Source of the DNA: Planktothrix sp. UBA8402
GTDB taxonomy: Bacteria > Cyanobacteriota > Cyanobacteriia > Cyanobacteriales > Microcoleaceae
Direction: 5' to 3'
Assembly: GCA_003456035.1 (NCBI GenBank)
Contig: DMPJ01000213.1
Span: 1-7,320, forward strand
Length of the DNA: 7,320 bases
A model generated the notes under the pieces. It ran no database searches, was not told the origin of the DNA, and saw only the letters and a list, made by a program, of their open reading frames with translations. Below are positions 1 through 5,845 of this stretch, in pieces; within the stretch, counting starts at the first letter, position 1; every line of letters starts with the position of its first letter. Made by a program: the position numbers and the translations under genes.

Positions 1-38
1 TATTCCATCATGAAATGTTTGCTAAATATTTCTCCTGT

Positions 39-68
39 AGTAGAGACGTTGCCGGCAACGTCTCTACT
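39..68. repeat. 30-bp perfect palindrome, intergenic repeat type
   Basis: Seen: the 15-base left arm from 39 to 53 is the exact reverse complement of 54-68, with GCCGGC at the centre. The core reads GTAGAGACGTTGCC and its mirror. From memory, palindromes with GTAGAGACGTT / AACGTCTCTAC arms and variable centres are common in intergenic DNA of filamentous cyanobacteria. It could form a cruciform or an RNA hairpin. It is not followed by a long T run on either strand, so a terminator role is only possible, not shown. It sits about 80 bp upstream of the first pentapeptide-protein start. Confidence 0.8.
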
Positions 69-74
69 TTCACG

Positions 75-91
75 GGTAGATATATTCTACC
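75..91. other. Short inverted repeat upstream of the promoter
   Basis: Seen: GGTAGA (75-80) and TCTACC (86-91) are exact inverted arms around a 5-base AT spacer. The element lies immediately upstream of the extended -10 box at 98-106, where the -35 region would be. That is a plausible place for a dimeric regulator to bind. Inference only: no known operator consensus was recognised, and 6-bp arms can occur by chance. Confidence 0.3.
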
Positions 92-97
92 ATATTT

Positions 98-116
98 TGT
101 TATAATTTATTATAAT
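98..116 (+). promoter_or_regulatory. Probable extended -10 promoter for the pentapeptide gene pair
   Basis: Seen: TGTTATAAT at 98-106 matches the extended -10 consensus TGnTATAAT exactly. A second TATAAT lies at 111-116. No TTGACA-like -35 hexamer is found at 16-18 bp from either box, which fits an extended -10 promoter. Transcription from the first box would begin near 113 and give a leader of about 34 bases before the ATG at 147. No other strong promoter-like box was seen before the second pentapeptide gene. Confidence 0.55.
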
Positions 117-146
117 CAACTTAACTAATTTGGAGATTTAAAAGGC

Positions 147-1697
147 ATGGATGCCGATGAACTTTTGCTCAAATATAAATCGGGGACAAGAGACTTTACT
201 GGGATTTTGCTTTGTGAAGCTAATCTCAGTAGAGCTAATCTTAGTCAAGCCAATCTCAGTCAAGCCATTTTGAGTATTACTAATCTCAGTGGTGCAAATC
301 TTTGTGAAGTAAATTTCACTCAAGCTAAACTGAATGTTGCCCGCCTCAGTGGTGCGAATTTAACTCGCGCCTGCCTTGATAATGCAATTCTAAATGTTGC
401 CAATCTGATTCGTGCCGACCTCAGAGAAGCGTCTTTAATTAATGCTTCTTTAATTCGGGCTGAACTGATGCGTTGCGATTTGAGTAATGCTTTATTAATG
501 GGGGCCAATCTCAGCGAAGCCGATTTGCGAGAAGCAACTCTGCGACAAGCTAACCTAGAACAAGTCAATTTGAATGGGGCAAATTTAACCGATGCCATCT
601 TAATTGGTTCTAATTTAGAACGAGCTAGTTTACATCGAGCTTGTGTTACCAAAGGAGATTTAAGAGGTGCTAATTTAAGCAATAGTGAATTACGACAAGT
701 TAACCTGTCTAAATCTAATTTAAGTGGGGCAGATCTTCGCGGTGCAAATCTCCGTTGGGCTGATTTGAATGGAGCTAATTTAAGTGGAGCAAATTTAGAA
801 CAAGCTCGATTAAGTGGGGCGAGTTTGTGTGGAGCAAATTTAAGTGGAGCTAACTTAATGAATGCGGTTTTAATTCATGCGGATTTAACCCAAGCTAATT
901 TAATTAATGCTGATTGTAGCGGAGCCGATTTAACAGGTTCATCCTTAACGGGTGCTAAATTATATGGGGTATCTCGTTTTGACTTAAAAGCAGAAGAAAT
1001 TACCTGTGATTGGATTGATTTAAGTCCCCAAGGAGACAGTAATCAAATTCAAACCTTTAGTGCTAAAGAAGCGAATAAATTTTTTAATGCTACCTTTCCA
1101 ACCGTAGAAATTAGTGTTGATACCCGATTAGGATTTGAAGCTCATACAATGTTAGCTAAAATTTATCATTATCTGCAACAACAATCCTCCTTATTGAGTC
1201 AACCTCCGACCCTGGAAGTTAATTCACGACGCACGGTAATTTCATTCAAAATTGAATCAAATGAACAACTATTTAACGTTGCTTATGTGGCTATTTTGCC
1301 CTTTAGAGATGCTGATGTTACCCAAAATGCGATTGAAACAGCAATTAAAAAGTTAACTCCAGAGAATTGTGCTCAGTTTCCGGTACATTTATCCAATCGA
1401 ATTGTACAATTAGGAGTAGAAATAGCTCAACAGATCCGTTTGTTGACAGATATTAAACTTCCCCAATCTTGGCGAGAAGAAATTGAAACCTCAACGCCTT
1501 TCTTTCTAAATCCCACAACAACCCTGCTCAGAAGTTCTAGCCATCAAAGTTTAATCCTCCATAGTCATGCTTATTTTGGCAGAAGTTTAGGATATTCTTC
1601 CGACTCATCAGAAAGTTCGGAATCCCTGAACAATCCCTATTTAAACCCCAAACCCCTTGATACGGAAACTATCCTAAACTTTATTAAAGGATTTTAG
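147..1697 (+). CDS. Pentapeptide-repeat protein with uncharacterised C-terminal domain (paralogue 1)
   Basis: The 516-residue product has a short N-terminal cap (about 1-16, ending in the TRDF motif). An unbroken run of 52 pentapeptides follows, with the central Leu/Phe at residues 17, 22, 27 and so on to 272. The consensus is A(N/D)LSG. Known for the family: such runs fold as right-handed quadrilateral beta-helices with four pentapeptides per turn, so about 13 coils are expected. Residues 273-516 form a different domain, shared with the next gene. Its landmarks are CDWIDLSPQGD (287-297), KIYH (338-341), PPTLEV..RRT (353-363) and SLILHSHAYFG (468-478). A serine-rich stretch (482-493) precedes the C-terminus. 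No signal peptide or membrane segment is seen, so it is probably cytosolic. The ATG is preceded by TGGAGA (131-136) and AAAAGG (140-145), and it begins the usual cap of such proteins. The molecular function is unknown. Charges in the helix are about balanced by eye (roughly 21 acidic, 20 basic), unlike acidic DNA-mimic Qnr/MfpA proteins. Confidence 0.9.
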   Translation: MDADELLLKYKSGTRDFTGILLCEANLSRANLSQANLSQAILSITNLSGANLCEVNFTQAKLNVARLSGANLTRACLDNAILNVANLIRADLREASLINASLIRAELMRCDLSNALLMGANLSEADLREATLRQANLEQVNLNGANLTDAILIGSNLERASLHRACVTKGDLRGANLSNSELRQVNLSKSNLSGADLRGANLRWADLNGANLSGANLEQARLSGASLCGANLSGANLMNAVLIHADLTQANLINADCSGADLTGSSLTGAKLYGVSRFDLKAEEITCDWIDLSPQGDSNQIQTFSAKEANKFFNATFPTVEISVDTRLGFEAHTMLAKIYHYLQQQSSLLSQPPTLEVNSRRTVISFKIESNEQLFNVAYVAILPFRDADVTQNAIETAIKKLTPENCAQFPVHLSNRIVQLGVEIAQQIRLLTDIKLPQSWREEIETSTPFFLNPTTTLLRSSSHQSLILHSHAYFGRSLGYSSDSSESSESLNNPYLNPKPLDTETILNFIKGF

Positions 1698-1773
1698 TAT
1701 GTTTTTATAAATGTTTAAGCCATAACTGAGAATAAATAATCATTCATTTAATCAGGGTTAAAGGATCACTATT

Positions 1774-3333
1774 ATGAGTGAAAGTGAATTAGTAAAAGTC
1801 TACCAAATTGTGAAAAGATATCAAGAAGGAGAGCGAGATTTTAGTGGAATTAACCTCAATGAAAGCAATTTAAGCCGAATTAAATTGAGTCAAGCTAATT
1901 TAAGTCAATCTTCTTTTATGGTCGCTAATTTAACCGCCGCTAATTTAAGTGGCTGTAATTTAACCGGAGCTAATTTTAATGTGGCTCGACTTAGTAATGC
2001 AAATTTGAGTAAAGCCATTTTAGATCGAGCTACCCTAAATGTTAGCAATTTAGTCCGAGCCGATTTAACCGAAGCCTCTTTAGTCGAAAGTTTACTAATT
2101 AGAGGTGAATTAATTCAAGTATTACTTAGCAAAGCTAAATTAATTAAAGCTAACTTAAATAGTGCGGATTTAAGAGAAGCCAAAGTTGAACAAGCAGATT
2201 TTACTTATGCTAATTTAAGCGGGGCGAATTTACGCGCTATTTTCGGGGTGGGAACTTGCTTTAGGAAGGCTGATTTACGCGGAGCAAATTTAATTAAAGC
2301 TGACTTACCCAAGGCGGATTTTAGTTATGCTGAAATGCGACAAGTTAACCTCACCCATGCTAATTTAAGTGGGGCGGATTTAACTGGGGCAAATTTACGT
2401 TGGGCGGATTTACGGGGAACAAATTTAGGCGGGGCAAATTTAAGCGAAGCTAACTTGAGCGGTGCTAATTTGAGTGGAGCAAATTTAAGTAATACTAATT
2501 TAGTTAAAGCTAGTTTTGTTCATGCCGATTTAACCCAAGCTAATTTAATTCAATCGGACTGGGTAGGAGCAGATTTATCGGGCGCAACTTTAACCGGAGC
2601 TAAACTTTATGATGTCCATAGGTTTAGTTTAAAATCTGAAGATCTTAAATGTGAATGGATTGATTTAAGCCCCAATGGTGACCATAGTCATGTTGTGCAT
2701 TTTAATCCCGAAACTCTGAAAAAGTTTTTTCATCAAAGCCTTCCCCTGGTGCAAATTTTTATTGATGCTCCGTTAGATTTTGAATCTAATTTAATCTTAA
2801 TGAAAATTTATCATAAATTAGCTCAAGTCTATCCAGTGATGAGTCGTCCCCCCAGTATTGAAGTAGATTATCGACGCACAACTTTAACTTTTATAGTAGA
2901 GCGGGAAGAACATTTATTTCCCCTAGCTTGTATGACAATTTTTCCCTTTGATGATTCTTCTTCGACGCAAAAAAACATTATTACTTTAATGAAAAAAATT
3001 AAAGAAGAAAATTTAGGCAAAAATCGAAAAATTCAAATTTTAACCGCCATGAATCAAGTGATTATTAATGGAAATAAATTTAAAATATTAGTTCGGGAAA
3101 ATCAAGGTGATTCTCGATCTTTGTTTTTTAAATCTGCCACTCAAACTATCTTAAAAAATAGCAGTCAACAAAGTTTAATTGTTCATATTCATGCTAATTT
3201 TGGGAAACGCTTTGATGAAATATCCGCTCGTCAAACCGATGCCGATTTAACCCTCAATTCCTGTCAATCTAACTTACCCGATTTTCAACAGGTGATTGAT
3301 TTTATCGAAAGTTTTGATTATCTTAGTTATTGA
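1774..3333 (+). CDS. Pentapeptide-repeat protein with uncharacterised C-terminal domain (paralogue 2)
   Basis: The 519-residue product is a tandem paralogue of the upstream gene. It aligns to it without gaps, with a 6-residue N-terminal extension, through the repeat domain and well into the C-terminal domain. The cap ends in GERDF. The 52 pentapeptides have centres at residues 23 to 278. One irregular unit (RAIFG, centre 158) puts Gly where Leu or Phe belongs. Residues 279-519 repeat the partner's landmarks: CEWIDLSPNGD (293-303), KIYH (344-347), PPSIEV..RRT and SLIVHIHANFG (ending at 477). The paralogues diverge most in the last ~100 residues. The start is fixed by a Shine-Dalgarno AAGGA at 1761-1765, 8 bases before the ATG. 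The gap to the upstream gene is 76 bp with no terminator-like hairpin, so co-transcription is likely. A cytosolic location is inferred because no signal or membrane segment is present. The function is unknown. Confidence 0.9.
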   Translation: MSESELVKVYQIVKRYQEGERDFSGINLNESNLSRIKLSQANLSQSSFMVANLTAANLSGCNLTGANFNVARLSNANLSKAILDRATLNVSNLVRADLTEASLVESLLIRGELIQVLLSKAKLIKANLNSADLREAKVEQADFTYANLSGANLRAIFGVGTCFRKADLRGANLIKADLPKADFSYAEMRQVNLTHANLSGADLTGANLRWADLRGTNLGGANLSEANLSGANLSGANLSNTNLVKASFVHADLTQANLIQSDWVGADLSGATLTGAKLYDVHRFSLKSEDLKCEWIDLSPNGDHSHVVHFNPETLKKFFHQSLPLVQIFIDAPLDFESNLILMKIYHKLAQVYPVMSRPPSIEVDYRRTTLTFIVEREEHLFPLACMTIFPFDDSSSTQKNIITLMKKIKEENLGKNRKIQILTAMNQVIINGNKFKILVRENQGDSRSLFFKSATQTILKNSSQQSLIVHIHANFGKRFDEISARQTDADLTLNSCQSNLPDFQQVIDFIESFDYLSY

Positions 3334-3344
3334 TGGTAAATCTA

Positions 3345-3381
3345 GCAATTGCTATTTGTCTTTTTGAACTATAGCAGTTGT
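3345..3381 (+). other. Imperfect hairpin downstream of the second pentapeptide gene
   Basis: Seen: CAATTGCTAT (3346-3355) can pair with ATAGCAGTTG (3371-3380) as a 10-bp stem with one G-U pair. A further G-U pair closes the base (3345/3381), and the loop is 15 bases. The stem starts 12 bases after the stop codon. There is no U run after it, so it is not a standard intrinsic terminator. It may stabilise the 3' end of the transcript or be a remnant of an interspersed repeat. The left arm itself contains a 12-bp perfect palindrome (3343-3354). Confidence 0.4.
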
Positions 3382-3445
3382 CGCATCTGTTAGGACATTC
3401 TTGAAAGCTAAAAGCTGCTCACAGTAAGTATTTACCTTCTTCGAG

Positions 3446-3466
3446 ATTGCCTATTCCCTATTGCCT
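3446..3466 (+). repeat. Heptanucleotide tandem repeat, three units (STRR-like)
   Basis: Seen: three contiguous 7-base units, ATTGCCT, ATTCCCT and ATTGCCT, differing at one base in the middle unit. Short tandemly repeated heptanucleotides (STRR sequences) are a known feature of filamentous cyanobacterial genomes, usually in intergenic DNA. Here the array lies just upstream of the helicase-like gene's promoter box, where a change in copy number would alter spacing to upstream elements. Confidence 0.6.
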
Positions 3467-3468
3467 GT

Positions 3469-3477
3469 TGCTATAAT
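3469..3477 (+). promoter_or_regulatory. Extended -10 box before the helicase-like gene
   Basis: Seen: TGCTATAAT is an exact match to TGnTATAAT. Transcription would start near 3484, which is downstream of the TTG start (3478) used in the CDS call. If this box is the true promoter, translation must start lower down, most simply at the ATG at 3559. If TTG is right, transcription must begin further upstream, and the box is chance or secondary. No good -35 hexamer was seen at the usual distance. Confidence 0.4.
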
Positions 3478-5013
3478 TTGATAGAAGTTGACGTCCATAA
3501 CTTACTGCGAAACTTTCTAAAGTCCCAAACTCAAGCCCCTTGGCCCCATCATCTAACGATGGCCCGCCTGGTGGCCAGAGCCTTACGCTTGGGACGAAAT
3601 GCCTTAATTCAAACGGGTATTCCCCCCAACCACTATCATCATTCCTATCGGTTTAGTTATTGGATACCGTTATTAGTCTGGCATCAACCTGCGATTGTGG
3701 TGGCTCCCGATGCTATTTTGGACGAACTCCAACGGCTGAATTTGCAACCCTGGATTAACTCAGAAACCTTAAACCATCCCGATTTAATCGCTAATAAACC
3801 CATTACACGCGGTGATAGCTGGCCCGATGATCACTTTCCAGGAGTATTGCTCACAACGCCCCAAGCCTGGTTATCGGGACGTTTAAGGGATGATAACAGC
3901 TTTCCGCAACAGGTTCTTACTGTTATTGATGGGGCCGATGATTTGGAAGTCTGGACGCGCCAAACCCTAACGGTGAGTTTGCATCCCCAGGACTGGAATT
4001 ATTTGATCCAGCAACAACCCCAACAGGCGGAAACCATTCGAGATGCCAGGGTACACCTGACCAGGATATTATTTAAACATCCTCCTAACCCCGATCAATG
4101 CTATGTTTTAGAAACTCCTGAAAAAAATATTATTGAGAAACTTTATGGAGTTATTGATCTCAGTTCCTATCTAAATTTGGTACAATGGTCGCAGTTTTGG
4201 CAAGGTTGGCAACGGACAGAACAATTAAAATGGGCCGTTGTGGATCGGAGATTAGGAACATTTTCCCTATTTTGTGGGCCCGTGGATGTGGCATCGGAGT
4301 TAAGTCGGATTTGGCCTCAACAGCCTGTGGTATTGATTGGGGGAGCTTTGGATTTGGACAAAACCGCCCCAATTTACCGTCAAGCGGTGGGACTCGGAGA
4401 AATTACGGGTGTAAAATTTACTCCAGATCGGCAAAGCCAACTAATCCAACTTTATATACCATCTGGCTTTCCTTTACCCAATACTCCTCAGTATCAATTA
4501 GCTTTAATTAAAGAGATTTACAATATTTTATATATGAGTTTATCCGTACAGCGTTTAACGGTCTTACTGATTGGGGACGTGCCTTTAAAAGCTCAAGTTA
4601 GTACGGCAATGGCGGCAGAATTTGGTTCCCGGGTGCGGGTAGAAACTACAAACTTGGCGGAAAATGGGGTTTTAGTTACGGGTTGGGAGTTTTGGCGACA
4701 ACATCAAGGCAGTTTACCCTCACCCCATTTATTAGCGATCGCCACTTTACCAATTCCCTCCTTAGAAGATCCCTTAGTTGCCGCCCAAGTTGCCTATTAT
4801 AAACAACGACATCTGGATTGGTTCCGGTTTTATTTATTACCAACAGCCTTAAGTGAATTACAACGGGCTGTTGCCACCGTGCGGGACAGTCAAGGAGTTG
4901 TGGCATTATTCGATAGTCGGGTATTACATCGCAGTTACGGAGAACAGGTATTAACCGCCTTGAGTCCTTCCGCACGGATTGATTATTTAGATACCTTGTG
5001 GTTAATCCAATAA
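3478..5013 (+). CDS. Degenerate DinG/XPD-like helicase, probably catalytically inactive
   Basis: The 511-residue product has the fold signature of the DinG/XPD branch of superfamily 2 helicases with its catalytic motifs eroded. Residues 43-50 (LIQTGIPP) sit where Walker A GTGK(T/S) belongs, and there is no GK(T/S). IVVAP (73-77) fits motif Ia. VIDGADDL (149-156) replaces VIDEAHxL. VVLIGGALD (284-292) replaces the SATL motif. The C-terminal helicase domain is clearer: GVLVTGWEFW (397-406), LPIPSLEDPLVAAQ (424-437), FYLLPTAL (451-458), then LQRAVATVR (461-469) where QGFGRLIR is expected, and GVVALFDSRVLHRSYG (473-488). Only two cysteines (208, 266) are present, so the four-Cys Fe-S cluster of XPD and some DinG proteins is absent. 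The reading frame is intact, which argues for a retained non-ATPase role. TTG at 3478 is the only usual start codon in the open frame upstream of ATG 3559. It yields an N-terminus (MIEVDVH) that I recall, without checking, from cyanobacterial homologues. No Shine-Dalgarno sequence is evident. The gene ends 19 bp from the convergent Uma2 gene. Confidence 0.8.
   Translation: MIEVDVHNLLRNFLKSQTQAPWPHHLTMARLVARALRLGRNALIQTGIPPNHYHHSYRFSYWIPLLVWHQPAIVVAPDAILDELQRLNLQPWINSETLNHPDLIANKPITRGDSWPDDHFPGVLLTTPQAWLSGRLRDDNSFPQQVLTVIDGADDLEVWTRQTLTVSLHPQDWNYLIQQQPQQAETIRDARVHLTRILFKHPPNPDQCYVLETPEKNIIEKLYGVIDLSSYLNLVQWSQFWQGWQRTEQLKWAVVDRRLGTFSLFCGPVDVASELSRIWPQQPVVLIGGALDLDKTAPIYRQAVGLGEITGVKFTPDRQSQLIQLYIPSGFPLPNTPQYQLALIKEIYNILYMSLSVQRLTVLLIGDVPLKAQVSTAMAAEFGSRVRVETTNLAENGVLVTGWEFWRQHQGSLPSPHLLAIATLPIPSLEDPLVAAQVAYYKQRHLDWFRFYLLPTALSELQRAVATVRDSQGVVALFDSRVLHRSYGEQVLTALSPSARIDYLDTLWLIQ
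4735..4742. repeat. HIP1 octamer
   Basis: An exact GCGATCGC lies inside the helicase-like coding sequence. HIP1 is the highly iterated palindrome over-represented in many cyanobacterial genomes. It supports a cyanobacterial origin and suggests that this gene is native rather than recently acquired. Confidence 0.85.
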
Positions 5014-5032
5014 CCATTTCCCCTTTTCCGAT

Positions 5033-5701
5033 TCAAAGATTCGGATCAACTCCCAGACTTTTCAACCGTTCTTCTAACTCTTTTAACCGAGCTTCCGCTA
5101 GTTCAGCCCGTTGCTTTTCTTGTTGTAGTTTTTGCCCCAATTCTACAAAGGTTAAAAACCGTTCTCCTGTGGGGGTAAAAATTTGTAATTCTTCAGCCAT
5201 TTCAAAACGAACTCCTAAAATTGGACTTACCCAACCTTGAATTTCTTCAATAATTGTTAATTTTCCATCAATTAGTTGCCATCCGGCAAAATCAACTTTT
5301 TCAGGATCATAGAGATAATATTCCTCCACACCATACAGTTGATAAAATTGCCATTTAGCCGCCATTTCTTTAATCGTATTTCCCGGGGAAAGAATCTCAA
5401 ACACCACCTGGGGCGGGATATTATCTTCTTGCCATTGTCGATAGGAACCCCGATAACCTTTAGGACGACCAAAAGCTACCATGGCATCGGGAGCGCGACG
5501 AATCGTATTATTTCCTTCAACCGGATACCAGAGTAAATCCCCGGCTACAAAAACATTAGAATTGTCAGCAAATAACAGTTCTAAATTTTCCTTAATTGTA
5601 GCAATCCATTGAAATTGTAGCGTATTATCAGCCATCGGTTGCCCATCACTATCAGGATAAATAATAGGGGTTTGGGTTTGGGTTTGTAGTTGTTGGATCA
5701 T
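5033..5701 (-). CDS. Uma2 family (DUF820) PD-(D/E)XK nuclease-like protein
   Basis: The 222-residue product has the Uma2/DUF820 layout, a restriction-endonuclease-like fold multiplied in cyanobacteria. Visible landmarks are RRAPDAMVAF (68-77) with the candidate metal-binding Asp72, VVFEILSPGN (99-108) with Glu102, and KWQFYQLYGVEEYYLYDP (116-133) with candidate Lys116. The catalytic triad looks complete, so the protein may be active, although the biological substrate of the family is not established. The C-terminus (about 188-216) is a charged Gln/Glu/Lys-rich coiled coil, a common tail in this family. The length is about normal for a member with that tail. The N-terminal QTQTQT stretch is encoded by a hexamer repeat. 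The start is the ATG at 5701-5699, with only a weak AAG ribosome-binding sequence upstream. The gene is convergent with the helicase-like gene and downstream of glyA, but a terminator-like hairpin between them suggests separate transcription. No toxin, antitoxin or transposase partner is seen. Confidence 0.88.
   Translation of the reverse strand: MIQQLQTQTQTPIIYPDSDGQPMADNTLQFQWIATIKENLELLFADNSNVFVAGDLLWYPVEGNNTIRRAPDAMVAFGRPKGYRGSYRQWQEDNIPPQVVFEILSPGNTIKEMAAKWQFYQLYGVEEYYLYDPEKVDFAGWQLIDGKLTIIEEIQGWVSPILGVRFEMAEELQIFTPTGERFLTFVELGQKLQQEKQRAELAEARLKELEERLKSLGVDPNL
5668..5685. repeat. Hexamer GGGTTT tandem repeat inside the Uma2 gene
   Basis: Seen: three perfect head-to-tail copies of GGGTTT on the plus strand. 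On the coding strand they read AAACCC and encode part of the QTQTQT stretch near the N-terminus. The unit is a multiple of three, so copy-number change would lengthen or shorten the protein by two residues without a frameshift. Confidence 0.6.
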
Positions 5702-5760
5702 AATCTTGATGTAAAGTTCAAGACTGCTATTCTATTCTAACACAAATCTGAAAATGCGCT

Positions 5761-5798
5761 AAAAAAGCGATCGCACTTTTGATTAGAGAGCGATCGCT
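5761..5798 (-). terminator. Intrinsic-terminator-like hairpin for glyA, built from two HIP1 sites
   Basis: Seen on the minus strand, about 50 bases past the glyA stop: AGCGATCGC (5798-5790), a 15-base loop (5789-5775), then GCGATCGCT (5774-5766), giving a 9-bp perfect stem. A run of T follows directly (5765-5761). A GC-rich stem plus T run is the signature of a rho-independent terminator. On the plus strand the stem is not followed by T, so the signal is directional. Both stem arms contain a full HIP1 octamer (5767-5774 and 5790-5797). Because HIP1 is self-complementary, each arm could also fold alone, but only weakly. Confidence 0.65.
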
Positions 5799-5845
5799 AA
5801 GTAAAAAAACTACACTTAATAGGTCTATTAAATCCCCTGAAAATA

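Noticed and set aside
320..682. A 120-codon open frame on the minus strand within the first pentapeptide gene
   Set aside because: It is antisense to a clear repeat gene. Its own periodic residues are a by-product of the 15-base DNA period, and there is no separate evidence for it.
201..960. CRISPR-like or satellite array because of the many near-identical 15-base units
   Set aside because: The units are in frame, contiguous and encode A(N/D)LxG pentapeptides. There are no spacers of constant length between identical repeats.
147..970. Qnr/MfpA-like DNA mimic that protects or inhibits gyrase
   Set aside because: The repeat fold is the same, but acidic and basic residues in the helix are about equal by count. 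The protein is more than twice the usual length and carries an extra C-terminal domain. Nothing points to gyrase.
4998..5240. An 80-codon plus-strand open frame at the convergent junction
   Set aside because: It is almost entirely antisense to the well-supported Uma2 coding sequence and encodes a low-complexity Ser/Arg-rich product with no recognisable motif.
5033..5701. Toxin-antitoxin or defence module centred on the Uma2 protein
   Set aside because: No small partner gene, transposase or restriction component adjoins it. The flanking genes are glyA and a convergent helicase-like gene, and Uma2 genes commonly occur alone.
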